A stretch of 10,616 nt of DNA from Candidatus Aenigmatarchaeota archaeon (GTDB taxonomy: Archaea; Aenigmatarchaeota; Aenigmatarchaeia; PWEA01; JACRMZ01). The stretch is from positions 10,882 through 21,497 of the forward strand of contig JACRMZ010000053.1 in assembly GCA_016219455.1 (NCBI GenBank), read 5' to 3'. Below, piece after piece: positions 1 to 6,634 of the stretch (positions are counted from its first letter, which is position 1; each line of letters opens with the position of its first letter). The position numbers were made by a program, and so were the translations under genes. Below the pieces are notes generated by a model. It was not told where the DNA came from and searched no databases. It was given only the letters and a program-made list of their open reading frames with translations.

Positions 1-182
1 GCGTTGATCAGGATGGGAATCTTTGAACCTTTGACATTCTCGAAAAGGAGCGCCTTGCTTCCGCGTTCCATTACTTGCCTGTTGATTTCCGTGACTTCAA
101 GGTTAGGGTCGACTTCAGCGCGCACGCGGACGAGGTTCCCGGTTTCCTCGAGTTTTTTTATGAATTCTCTTATGTCTTCCAC
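1..182 (-). CDS. UbiD-family decarboxylase, N-terminal part (cut by window edge)
   Basis: The minus strand runs open off the left edge and encodes about 60 residues beginning MEDIREFIKKLEETGNLVRV (GTG start at 182). The order is a short acidic helix, a strand 'LVRVRAEVDPNLEVTEI' and then 'ALLFENVKGSKIPILIN'. This is the characteristic N-terminus of UbiD-like decarboxylases, which use prenylated FMN to decarboxylate aromatic or unsaturated acids, for example in quinone synthesis. The catalytic Glu-Arg-Glu region lies beyond the edge. I chose GTG 182 because AGGTGA lies 8 nt upstream and family members start with this helix; the frame continues upstream without an ATG, with other GTG or TTG codons possible. 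It follows a small membrane-protein gene on the same strand after 101 bp. The family call is firm; the substrate cannot be told. Confidence 0.82.
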   Translation of the reverse strand, partial: MEDIREFIKKLEETGNLVRVRAEVDPNLEVTEINRQVMERGSKALLFENVKGSKIPILIN

Positions 183-283
183 AGCCTTTTCACCTATTTC
201 TCTATCATTCTCCACCAGTTTGAAAACGCTGGCGAAAACACACCAGCCTTTCAATGACACGGTTTGAGTGGATAAATATGTTT
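183..283 (-). promoter_or_regulatory. Intergenic leader upstream of ubiD with TATA-like box and hairpin
   Basis: Read on the minus strand, a TATTTA box occupies 278-273. If it acts as a TATA box, transcription would begin near 250, giving a leader of about 68 nt before the GTG at 182. Right at that predicted 5' end lies an inverted repeat (247-241 with 234-228, GCUGGUG/CGCCAGC, one G-U pair, loop of 6). AGGTGA just before the GTG looks like a ribosome binding site. The hairpin is followed by GTTTTC, so it could instead be a weak terminator for the upstream small gene. Both readings are inference. Confidence 0.35.
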
Positions 284-523
284 CTAAACCCGCAAAACCA
301 GCCGTGCGAGGGCAATCAGCGCAATGACTCCCCATATCACGTTCAGCGCCACGGGCTGGTAGTTTTTCCTTTTGAGGGAAATGGCGATAATCCCAAGCGC
401 GCCGGTAAAATTAAGTAAATGGTAAACAACGCTGTTTGACTGGATTAGCGAGAAGCTCACCAGCCCGTACGCCATGAGGAGCGCAATAACGCCGTACCAG
501 CCTGCGGTTTCGTTGAGGTCCAT
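284..523 (-). CDS. CBU_0592-family small membrane protein
   Basis: A 79-residue hydrophobic protein with three predicted membrane segments (about residues 9-27, 32-50 and 59-77). It contains the pattern of the CBU_0592 family: an early 'GWYGVIALLMAYGLVSF', a central 'YHLLNFTGALGIIAISL' and a final 'LNVIWGVIALIALARL'. No biochemical function is known to me for this family; it sits in the cytoplasmic membrane. The ATG at 523 has no SD; an ATTTAAAT box lies 24-31 nt upstream, so a leaderless mRNA is likely. The same box faces marC on the other strand. The length is usual for the family. Confidence 0.72.
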   Translation of the reverse strand: MDLNETAGWYGVIALLMAYGLVSFSLIQSNSVVYHLLNFTGALGIIAISLKRKNYQPVALNVIWGVIALIALARLVLRV

Positions 524-574
524 TTGGAAATCATCGCTAATCTAGGATTTAAATTACATATAAAAACTATTATC
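524..574. promoter_or_regulatory. Shared divergent promoter region, small membrane protein / marC
   Basis: A 51-bp gap separates two divergent ATG codons (523 minus, 575 plus). Near its middle is the palindrome ATTTAAAT (547-554), which can be read as a TATA box in either direction. Its centre is 24.5 nt from the marC ATG and 27.5 nt from the other. Neither start has an SD. A second AT-rich stretch, TATAAAA at 559-565, is too close to the marC ATG for leaderless initiation. The promoter role is inferred from spacing. Confidence 0.5.
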
Positions 575-1150
575 ATGGATTTTTCCGCCATGCTCCAGGC
601 GACCATAGCGCTGTTCATAATCGTTGACTCGATAGGCGGCATACCTCTCATGATGGGTGTAGTCGAAGGGCTTGATAAGGAAAAGCGCTCCCGCGTTTTC
701 AGCACTGCGACGCTTGTGACCTTTGCACTTTTATTGGCATTCTCAGTCATAGGCCAGCATATGCTCGCACTCTTCTCAATATCCATAAACAATTTCAAGA
801 TAGCAGGCGGCCTCCTCTTGCTCGCACTTGCGATGAGGATACTGATTTACAGCAAAGCCACGGAAGCGTCGCCGGAAGACATGGGAGCAGTTCCTATAGC
901 GTTCCCGCTTCTCGCAGGGCCAGGCGCGATAACTGCGACAATAGTGACGCTGCAAACGTCCGGTTACGAGGTTGCGGTGAGCGCAGTCCTGATAGTCTCA
1001 CTTCTCACCTGGATAACTTTCCTGTTCATAGACCCAATCTACAGGCTGCTTGGGAAAACAGGCTCAGTCGTGATAAACAAGGTGATGGCAGTCTTCATAG
1101 CGTCAATAGCCGTGAAGTTCATCACTTCTGGCTTCGGGCTTTTTATCTAA
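575..1150 (+). CDS. MarC-family integral membrane protein
   Basis: A 191-residue protein with about six membrane helices. It shows MarC family landmarks: 'IIVDSIGGIPLMM' near residue 15, 'FKIAGGLLLLALAMRIL' in the third helix, and 'AVPIAFPLLAGPGAITATI' in the middle, the most conserved family segment. MarC proteins are inner-membrane proteins of uncertain transport function; the old link to multiple antibiotic resistance has not held up, so no substrate is assigned. An in-frame TTG at 524 would add 17 residues not typical of the family; ATG 575 fits the usual N-terminus and has an AT-only hexamer at -28 to -23. The stop codon overlaps the stop of the convergent CDF gene by 4 bp. Confidence 0.85.
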   Translation: MDFSAMLQATIALFIIVDSIGGIPLMMGVVEGLDKEKRSRVFSTATLVTFALLLAFSVIGQHMLALFSISINNFKIAGGLLLLALAMRILIYSKATEASPEDMGAVPIAFPLLAGPGAITATIVTLQTSGYEVAVSAVLIVSLLTWITFLFIDPIYRLLGKTGSVVINKVMAVFIASIAVKFITSGFGLFI

Positions 1151-2031
1151 TGGTGATGGTAGGTCTTCAGCGAGCCTGAGTCCTCGCATTTTTCGCACTC
1201 GAATTCGAGGGTAGCATGCTTTATTTCGTATTTCTCAAGCCGTTTCTTGATATCCTTTTTTATCCTTGTTATCTCGTTCATATCCGTTTTCTCAGTGACT
1301 ATGTGCGCGTCAATAGCGTTGACGTTGGAGCACAGCGACCAGATGTGGATGTTATGCGTTCCTGTGACGCCTTCCGTGCCCTCGATGTCAGCTATCACGT
1401 CGTCGAATTTCACGTTCCTTGGCGTGAACTCAAGCATTATGAAAACCGATTCCTTTACCAGCGATAACGCCGACACAAGGACAAGAAGGCCGATTGCCAT
1501 CCCTAGGACCGGGTCAACAATCACCTGCCCCGTGAAGCGTATCCAAAGGGCTGCAGCAATAACGGCAAGCGAAGAGACAGCGTCGGTGGCAACGTGCAAA
1601 AAAGCGCTCCTGATATTGAGATCCTTGCTTTCCCTCAGCCTTAGCGCAACGAAAAGGTTTATCAAAAAGCCGATTGTGGCCACAACCAAGACAGTCCCGC
1701 TCTGCACGTTGACCGGTGAGTATATCCTTTTGTAGCCTTCTGTGAAAATGAAAGCGCTGACTACGATGAGAAGCGCGCCGTTAAGCAAAGCGGCAAGCGC
1801 CTCGATGCGGTGGTAGCCGAATGTCTTTGTTTTTGTAGGGAGCCGTTCCACAAGCTTTAGCGCGCTCAGCGAGACGAAAAGGGAAAAGACGTCCTGGAGC
1901 ATGTGGCCCGCATCACCGAGAAGCGAGAGAGAGCCGGAAATGTACCCGCCAACAGCCTCAACAAAGAAATAGGCAGACGTGAGTACAATAGCAAGGTAAA
2001 GCGTTTTCTCCACTTTGCCGTGTGAGTGCAT
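1147..2031 (-). CDS. Cation diffusion facilitator (CzcD/ZnT-like zinc efflux protein)
   Basis: A 294-residue protein with an N-terminal six-helix membrane domain and a cytoplasmic C-terminal domain. Metal site residues are visible as HxxxD in helix 2 (His43, Asp47, in 'GDAGHMLQD') and HxxxD in helix 5 (His146, Asp150, in 'HVATDAVSSL'); the H/D pair in both helices is the zinc/cadmium type of CDF exporter. 'FGYHRIEALAALLNG' precedes helix 3. 'THNIHIWSL' matches the cytoplasmic ferredoxin-like domain, and the tail has a CEKC motif and a terminal HHH that may bind metal. There is a short His-containing N-terminus but only a small loop between helices 4 and 5, unlike long His-rich loops of eukaryotic ZnTs. 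Proton-driven Zn2+ export is inferred. ATG 2031 has no SD and a TTATTA box at -28 to -23. Confidence 0.9.
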   Translation of the reverse strand: MHSHGKVEKTLYLAIVLTSAYFFVEAVGGYISGSLSLLGDAGHMLQDVFSLFVSLSALKLVERLPTKTKTFGYHRIEALAALLNGALLIVVSAFIFTEGYKRIYSPVNVQSGTVLVVATIGFLINLFVALRLRESKDLNIRSAFLHVATDAVSSLAVIAAALWIRFTGQVIVDPVLGMAIGLLVLVSALSLVKESVFIMLEFTPRNVKFDDVIADIEGTEGVTGTHNIHIWSLCSNVNAIDAHIVTEKTDMNEITRIKKDIKKRLEKYEIKHATLEFECEKCEDSGSLKTYHHH

Positions 2032-2064
2032 AACCAGATACCGGAAGAAACGCTAATAAGCTTT
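2032..2064 (-). promoter_or_regulatory. Promoter of the CDF gene, TATA-like box
   Basis: This 33-bp gap lies between the GAF gene stop and the CDF start. On the minus strand TTATTA occupies 2059-2054, exactly -28 to -23 from the ATG at 2031, and no SD precedes the ATG. This suggests the transporter starts its own leaderless transcript rather than depending on the aro operon. Just upstream the minus strand reads GTAAAAAGC, with no U-rich terminator apparent. Confidence 0.45.
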
Positions 2065-2523
2065 TTACAGCGTCAGTGTCTGTTTTGACGCAAAAAGGCA
2101 CATTTCTGCGAGTTTTTTGAGGAATTCCACGTCTTCATCAGAGAAATAGTTTGCCCGTTCGCTGAAGCAGTCTATCGCTCCCCGGACTACGCCGCTCTCA
2201 ATTATAGGAACGACAAGCTCAGAGCGAGCTTGGGGAAGGCGCGGTATGAACTGCTTGTCCAGTTTGATGTCCGTGACGTTGCGGACGGCTCCGTGCTTGA
2301 CGCAAAAGCCGACGTTGCCCCTCCCTATTTCGAACGAAGGGATTTTGTCATCGTCTCCGGAAAACGCCGCCCTGCGGATTTCGTTGTTGAAGACGAAATA
2401 AACGCCAATCCAAAGATACCCGCCTTTATCTTTGGATAAATTGCACGCTCTCTGGAAGAATCCGTGCTTGTCCATGTATTCGGAAAGGTACTCTATTATC
2501 CTAGCGAGCCTTGCTGTTTTCAT
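2065..2523 (-). CDS. GAF-domain protein, fRMsr-like fold without the catalytic cysteines
   Basis: A 152-residue single GAF domain. 'YLWIGVYFV' (36-44), 'FEIGRGNVGFCV' (64-75), 'RSELVVPI' (100-107) and 'GAIDCFS' (115-121) line up with free methionine-(R)-sulfoxide reductase (YebR/fRMsr) and related GAF proteins. The fRMsr cysteines are missing: the VCG cysteine aligns with Val71 and the IACD cysteine with Arg95. Cys74 and Cys119 sit at other places. Reductase activity is therefore unlikely; a ligand-binding or regulatory role is more probable but unproven. It is the last gene of the aro cluster: its ATG lies inside aroC (23-bp overlap) with GGAG 5 nt upstream. That location suggests, without proving, a link to aromatic metabolism. 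Confidence 0.72.
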   Translation of the reverse strand: MKTARLARIIEYLSEYMDKHGFFQRACNLSKDKGGYLWIGVYFVFNNEIRRAAFSGDDDKIPSFEIGRGNVGFCVKHGAVRNVTDIKLDKQFIPRLPQARSELVVPIIESGVVRGAIDCFSERANYFSDEDVEFLKKLAEMCLFASKQTLTL

Positions 2524-3589
2524 ACGCGCTCCATAACAAGTAATTGTCTGCCAGAGTTAAAGAAAGCATCGCTTCTGCCACAGGCACAATGCGGGGGCAT
2601 ATGCAGGGATCGTGCCTTCCCATGACTTCTATTTCGCTGTCTTTCATCGTTTTTACGTTAACGGTGTCCTGTTTCCTGGCTATTGATGGCGTCGGTTTTA
2701 CCGCAATCCTGACTACAATCTCCTCTCCCGTTGATATGCCTCCAAGGATGCCGCCTGCGTTGTTGGACCTTAGAGAAACCTTTCCGTTTTTCATGTAAAA
2801 TGCGTCGTTGTTCTCGCTGCCCTTCATTTGCGATGCAGCAAACCCCGACCCGATTTCAACTCCCTTCACCGATCCGATGGACATCATCGCCACAGCTATC
2901 TCCGCGTCGAGTTTGCCAAAAACAGGTTCTCCTAATCCCGGAGGGACGCCACGGGCCCGGATTTCGGCTATTCCCCCCAAACTGTCACGCCCATTTCTGG
3001 ATGCCAATATGGCGCTCTCCATTTTCCTGGCAGCCTTCAAGTCGGCGCACCTGACAGCTGTTTTATCAGAATTTTTTGCTATTCCATCAAAATCCATTTT
3101 CTTTGCAACTATGCCGGCTATTTCGGAGACATGCCCAGTGACTTCAATTTTTTTAAATGAGAGGAACTTTTTCGCAATTGCGCCTCCTATGACTCTTCCC
3201 ACAGTCTCTCTGCCAGAAGCACGCGAGCCGCCGCGCCAGTCCACGTGCCCGTACTTTTCCCTGTATGTGAAGTCTGCATGTCCTGGACGCAGAAGGTCCT
3301 TTATTTTTTCATATGGTTTTTCGTCAGCATCTTCGTTTTTGACCATAACGGCTATGGGAGTCCCAAGCGTTTTGCCGTCAAGCGTGCCAGAGAGTATTTC
3401 TGCCCTGTCGCTTTCCTTGCGCTGGCTTGCAAGTATGCTTTGCCCCGGCTTTCGCCTGTCAAGCTCACGTTGTATGTCATTTGCGCCAAGCCGGATACCG
3501 GAAGGGCAGCCGTCTATGACTGCTCCGACAGCCGCTGAGAAGCTTTCCCCGAATGTCGTTGCCCTGAAAACCCTTCCAAATGTGTTCAT
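2501..3589 (-). CDS. aroC: Chorismate synthase
   Basis: Converts 5-enolpyruvylshikimate-3-phosphate to chorismate using reduced FMN, the seventh shikimate step, in the cytoplasm. The 362 residues are of family length. Seen: N-terminal 'MNTFGRVFRATTFGES', 'RPGHADFTY' with the conserved His104 (equivalent to His106 of the Neurospora enzyme), 'RGGSRASGRET' (119-128) and the C-terminal 'GRHDPCICPRIVPVAEAM'. Odd: the first signature, normally GESHG, reads GESFS, so the usually invariant His17 is Phe17 (codon TTC at 3541-3539) and the next Gly is Ser. The rest is intact, so it is probably a functional but divergent enzyme. Its ATG overlaps the aroK stop (ATGA), with AGGG about 9 nt upstream, and its 3' end overlaps the GAF gene. 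Confidence 0.95.
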   Translation of the reverse strand: MNTFGRVFRATTFGESFSAAVGAVIDGCPSGIRLGANDIQRELDRRKPGQSILASQRKESDRAEILSGTLDGKTLGTPIAVMVKNEDADEKPYEKIKDLLRPGHADFTYREKYGHVDWRGGSRASGRETVGRVIGGAIAKKFLSFKKIEVTGHVSEIAGIVAKKMDFDGIAKNSDKTAVRCADLKAARKMESAILASRNGRDSLGGIAEIRARGVPPGLGEPVFGKLDAEIAVAMMSIGSVKGVEIGSGFAASQMKGSENNDAFYMKNGKVSLRSNNAGGILGGISTGEEIVVRIAVKPTPSIARKQDTVNVKTMKDSEIEVMGRHDPCICPRIVPVAEAMLSLTLADNYLLWSAYENSKAR

Positions 3590-4068
3590 ACAATCAACCC
3601 TATTATCTTAGCGATTCCATCAGCCACGCTTTTTGCCGTCCTCCCGTCGGTATCAATTATTACATCGGAAGCGTTAAAATACAGTTTCTCCCGTTTTCTG
3701 AGGAGCTTCGATATGTTTGAGAATTTTCCCTTGAGAAGGGGGCGTTTGCCTTTGGTGCGTTTCCATATCTCCTTTGGGGAGGCGCGCAGCCAGATCACGA
3801 GATTCCTCCTCAGGACGGCGACGTTGGATTTGTCCAATACCGCCCCGCCGCCTGCGGAAATGATGCAATTTGCAGGTATTTTCCTGATTATCTGTGATTC
3901 GAGCTTCCTGAAGTGCTTTTCCCCCATTTCAGAAAATATTCTGTCAATGCTTCCGTGGCGTTTTTCAATCTCCTTGTCAGTTTCGATAAGCGTTATCCCG
4001 AGACGCTTGGATAATTTTTTCCCAACTGCGCTTTTTCCAGCTCCCATGAAGCCGATTAGCGATATCAT
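3586..4068 (-). CDS. aroK: Shikimate kinase, bacterial P-loop type
   Basis: Phosphorylates shikimate at the 3-hydroxyl with ATP (fifth shikimate step). The 160 residues fit the compact bacterial AroK fold. Walker A is GFMGAGKS (6-13). 'ETDKEIE' (29-35) carries the shikimate-binding Asp31, with Glu29 in place of the usual first Asp of D-T-D. 'FRKLE' holds Arg54, 'SAGGGAVL' is the GGG shikimate loop (73-75), and 'RPLL' at 109-112 is the lid arginine region. Most archaea use an unrelated GHMP-family shikimate kinase, so this type is notable if the host is archaeal and suggests old transfer from bacteria. The ATG overlaps the aroE stop as ATGA, with GAGG 7 nt upstream, so translational coupling is likely. 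Confidence 0.93.
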   Translation of the reverse strand: MISLIGFMGAGKSAVGKKLSKRLGITLIETDKEIEKRHGSIDRIFSEMGEKHFRKLESQIIRKIPANCIISAGGGAVLDKSNVAVLRRNLVIWLRASPKEIWKRTKGKRPLLKGKFSNISKLLRKREKLYFNASDVIIDTDGRTAKSVADGIAKIIGLIV

Positions 4069-4829
4069 TTGAGCGCCTCGCTGGCTTTTTCAAGCATGTA
4101 TTCCCATCCAATCTTCTTGCCTGTCCAAATTCCAAATGCCAGGGATGCCTGCCTGGCAAGCATTTCTTTCCCGTCCATTGCCCTGCACCCGGCAGATTCT
4201 GCCGTTTCGAGAAGTTTTGTCTTCCTGTATGACATGTCAAACACAAATGCGTTTGCCAAAGAACTGGCAGGAAAGGGAAGAAAATCAGAGGCAGGCGTGC
4301 AGTTTACCACAATATCCCAGCCGCCTTTCATTTCATCGAGCTTGCCTGCCGAACACTTGAATATCCTTGCCAACGATTCAGCCCTTTCTTGCGTTCTGTT
4401 GAAGATTGTCACATCCGAGACTCCACGCAGGCCGTATGCAATGGCGCGGGCAGCGCCTCCCGCCCCTATGATGGCAACCTTTTTCTGCAAAACGGGGGTT
4501 TTGGATTTGAGAGACTCGACAGCGGCTATCCAGTCGGTGTTGTACCCTTGAAGCATATCGCCATTTCTTTTGACGACGTTGACTGCCCCGATTTCGCCTG
4601 CAACCCTGTCAGTACCATCTATGACCTCCAGAACGCTTTCCTTGAATGGGATGGTGACATTAAAACCCGCAAATCCATGGACAAAATCTTTCAAGTCGTC
4701 GATGGAGTTGGGCTCGAAAATCATGTATGACGCGTTTATGCCAAGCGCCGCAAAAGCCGAGACAAACATATGCTGCGAGGGGCTTTTGCCGATATTCTGG
4801 CCGACGAGGCCATACATGCTAGAAGGCAT
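4065..4829 (-). CDS. aroE: Shikimate dehydrogenase (NADP+)
   Basis: Reduces 3-dehydroshikimate to shikimate with NADPH (fourth step). The 254 residues have the normal two domains. In the substrate domain are 'KSPSQHMF' (15-22, serines that hold the substrate carboxylate), 'NVTIPFKE' with catalytic Lys63, and 'GYNTDW' with catalytic Asp99. The Rossmann domain has GAGGAAR (122-128) and 'FNRTQERA', whose Asn-Arg-Thr indicates NADP preference. 'ARQASLAFGIWTG' near the C-terminus supplies the conserved Gln227. The ATG at 4829 is preceded by AAGGGG at 8 nt; an ATG four codons later is possible but lacks that site. It overlaps aroD by 11 bp and aroK by 4 bp. Confidence 0.95.
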   Translation of the reverse strand: MPSSMYGLVGQNIGKSPSQHMFVSAFAALGINASYMIFEPNSIDDLKDFVHGFAGFNVTIPFKESVLEVIDGTDRVAGEIGAVNVVKRNGDMLQGYNTDWIAAVESLKSKTPVLQKKVAIIGAGGAARAIAYGLRGVSDVTIFNRTQERAESLARIFKCSAGKLDEMKGGWDIVVNCTPASDFLPFPASSLANAFVFDMSYRKTKLLETAESAGCRAMDGKEMLARQASLAFGIWTGKKIGWEYMLEKASEALK

Positions 4830-5427
4830 TCCAATAACCCCTTAGTTCTTTTATTGTGATAAGCTCTGATTTCTCCAGCGTCCCGTAAGTCCACGGGCAC
4901 CCCATCAACGGGAACAGTACCCTCGTTATTTTCCCCAGTGTCCCCATCCCCACAACTATGCATCGACCACGGGAAAAGTTTACAAGTTCCATGAGAATCA
5001 GAATGTCAGCAAAGGCGTTTATCCTTGTGGCTATTTTCGGCATCCCGTGCTTTGAGGCAGCCTTGAAAACTTTCTTCAGCTCCAAAAGGCTTGGCGTTCG
5101 CCTAATGTTATGGTATGATAATATAGTCCGTTTCCCCAGTTTTTTTGATAATCCCAAAACGCTTTTCATTGTTTTGCTCCCCAGTTCAATATCAACAAAA
5201 TCAAAAGAAGGAAGAAGCCGGGCAATAAGCGCTTCGCGTTCTTTTTCGTTGCCTCTCCATTTTCCGCCGTCTGCTTCCTTCCGTACCGTGAGTATTTTCT
5301 TTTTGTTTGTCCTAAGCCTGTCAAGGCCTTTGATGCAATCCGCCCTGATTTCTATCAGGTCTGCTGCATTTATAGCGTTCTTCGCGTCTTTCAAGTTGCT
5401 CCTTATCACTGCACAGACTTTAGGCAT
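4819..5427 (-). CDS. aroD: 3-Dehydroquinate dehydratase, type I
   Basis: Dehydrates 3-dehydroquinate to 3-dehydroshikimate through a Schiff base (third step). The 202 residues form a short type I enzyme. Expected active-site residues are present: 'LIEIRAD' (24-30), 'FVDIEL' with Glu81, 'ILSYHN' with His106 (general acid/base) and 'KIATR' with Lys131 (Schiff base). 'GMGTLGKITR' (160-169) corresponds to the MGxxGxxSR substrate loop, with Thr for Ser. 'WTYGTLEK' follows. ATG 5427 is chosen because GAGGGA lies 6 nt upstream and 'MPKVCAVI' begins the first barrel strand; a longer reading from 5469 adds 14 unlikely residues. The gene overlaps aroA by 22 bp and aroE by 11 bp. Confidence 0.92.
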   Translation of the reverse strand: MPKVCAVIRSNLKDAKNAINAADLIEIRADCIKGLDRLRTNKKKILTVRKEADGGKWRGNEKEREALIARLLPSFDFVDIELGSKTMKSVLGLSKKLGKRTILSYHNIRRTPSLLELKKVFKAASKHGMPKIATRINAFADILILMELVNFSRGRCIVVGMGTLGKITRVLFPLMGCPWTYGTLEKSELITIKELRGYWNAF

Positions 5428-6632
5428 CTTAAGTCCCTCTGAAATGTCGGATAGGATTTGTTGACGCATCCGATATCCAAAATCTTTGAATTTGATAACA
5501 TACCAAGAAGCGCGGCCATCATTGCCAGGCGATGGTCGTTTTTATGTTCTCTTTTGCCCAAAGCAGTTTTTTTTGGCGTGAAGTTCCTATTGCCACCCAC
5601 AACAATTTTGCCGTCCCTAAAAGCGGTTCTTGCTCCAAATGCCTTCAAAACGCCAATGATACCCGTTACCCTGTTGCTTTCCTTGTCCCTCAGGCCTGCT
5701 ATCCCGCTTATCGTTGTCTTTCCGTCAGCAAAGGCCGCCGCCATCGCTACAGCAGGGACGATGTCGGGGAAATCCCTCATATAGAGCGATAAACCGCGGA
5801 GATTCTGATTGCCGTAAATTTTCAAATCTTTGCCAACATCTATTTTGGCGCCCATTTTTTTCATGATTCTTAATATTTCCCTGTCTCCCTGCCTGTCATT
5901 TTTGAGGCCGCGGATGGTTATTTGAGAGGGGATAAAACACGCCGCAGAAATGAAAAGTGAAGCCAGCGACCAGTCCCCAGGAACGGCATAGTTTATTTTC
6001 TTGAAATTTCCACGTGTCGTGAATTTATTGCCTTTGCGTTTTACAGTTATTCCTGAAATTTCCATGATGTCCGCAGTCATATCAATGTATGGCCTGGATG
6101 AAATGTCCCTTGCCAATATTTCAAAGTTTCCAAGTGCAGAGAAGAAAAGCAGCGATGATATGAACTGTGAGCTTTTTACTGTTATATGGGTGCGTTTCCC
6201 AGAGACAGAAGATGGAAAAACCGTTATAGGAAGCTTTCCGTTTCTGGATGCCGTTTTTATTCCCAGCTCTTTCATTGCTCTCAGGAGTTCTTTGTTCGGG
6301 CGTTTTTGCAGGCTCCTGTCGCCGTTTAGTATAACCAGTTTTTTGCACAGCGAGAAAAGAGGCAGCATAAGGCGAAGCGTCGTCCCGGAGCCTCCGAAGT
6401 AAACGTTTCTCGGGGATTTTGGATTCTTCCCGAACCCGTTTATTTCCAGCGTTGTCCCAGTCTTTTTGACGCGAGCACCGAGGGCGCGGCATGCCTTTAT
6501 CGTCCACTTCACGTCATCGCAATCAGAGACGTTACGTATGATTGATTTTCCTTTTGCAAGTGACGCTGCAAGGACAGCGCGGTGCGAATAGCTCTTGCTA
6601 GGCGGCGCTGTTATCACTCCCCTAAGAAGCAT
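5406..6632 (-). CDS. aroA: 3-Phosphoshikimate 1-carboxyvinyltransferase (EPSP synthase)
   Basis: Joins phosphoenolpyruvate to shikimate-3-phosphate (sixth step). The 408 residues make the usual two-domain protein. Landmarks: 'PPSKSYSHRA' with Lys13 and Arg18, 'GGSGTTLRLM' (80-89), 'DRSLQKRPN' with Arg111, 'SSQFISSLLF' (154-163), 'DFPDIVP' with catalytic Asp290, 'RDKESNR' with Lys317, 'DHRLAM' (366-371) and the final 'NKSYPTFQRDL'. ATG 6632 is chosen because AGAGG lies 8 nt upstream and the protein then starts one strand before the SKS motif; a longer reading to 6680 adds 16 residues not seen in the family. It begins 2 bp after the upstream GNAT stop, and its end overlaps aroD by 22 bp. Confidence 0.95.
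   Translation of the reverse strand: MLLRGVITAPPSKSYSHRAVLAASLAKGKSIIRNVSDCDDVKWTIKACRALGARVKKTGTTLEINGFGKNPKSPRNVYFGGSGTTLRLMLPLFSLCKKLVILNGDRSLQKRPNKELLRAMKELGIKTASRNGKLPITVFPSSVSGKRTHITVKSSQFISSLLFFSALGNFEILARDISSRPYIDMTADIMEISGITVKRKGNKFTTRGNFKKINYAVPGDWSLASLFISAACFIPSQITIRGLKNDRQGDREILRIMKKMGAKIDVGKDLKIYGNQNLRGLSLYMRDFPDIVPAVAMAAAFADGKTTISGIAGLRDKESNRVTGIIGVLKAFGARTAFRDGKIVVGGNRNFTPKKTALGKREHKNDHRLAMMAALLGMLSNSKILDIGCVNKSYPTFQRDLRCLKSVQ
5434..5439 (-). promoter_or_regulatory. Shine-Dalgarno site fixing the aroD start
   Basis: GAGGGA on the minus strand, 6 nt before ATG 5427 and inside the 3' end of aroA. It favours this ATG over the in-frame codon at 5469. Confidence 0.6.
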
Positions 6633-6634
6633 AG

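Noticed and set aside
4..267. An 87-codon open frame on the plus strand at the left edge
   Set aside because: It lies opposite the UbiD N-terminus, which reads as a family sequence on the minus strand; the plus-strand product is Ser/Thr/Phe-rich with no domain.
1247..1735. A 162-codon open frame on the plus strand
   Set aside because: Antisense shadow of the CDF transporter gene, with no RBS, promoter or motif.
2065..2523. Calling the GAF protein a free methionine-(R)-sulfoxide reductase
   Set aside because: The catalytic cysteine positions are Val71 and Arg95, so only the fold is supported.
2808..3611. A 267-codon open frame on the plus strand across aroC and the end of aroK
   Set aside because: It is antisense to aroC, which has all family signatures; the translation is low-complexity Ser/Pro/Ala-rich with no recognisable motif, as expected for a shadow frame.
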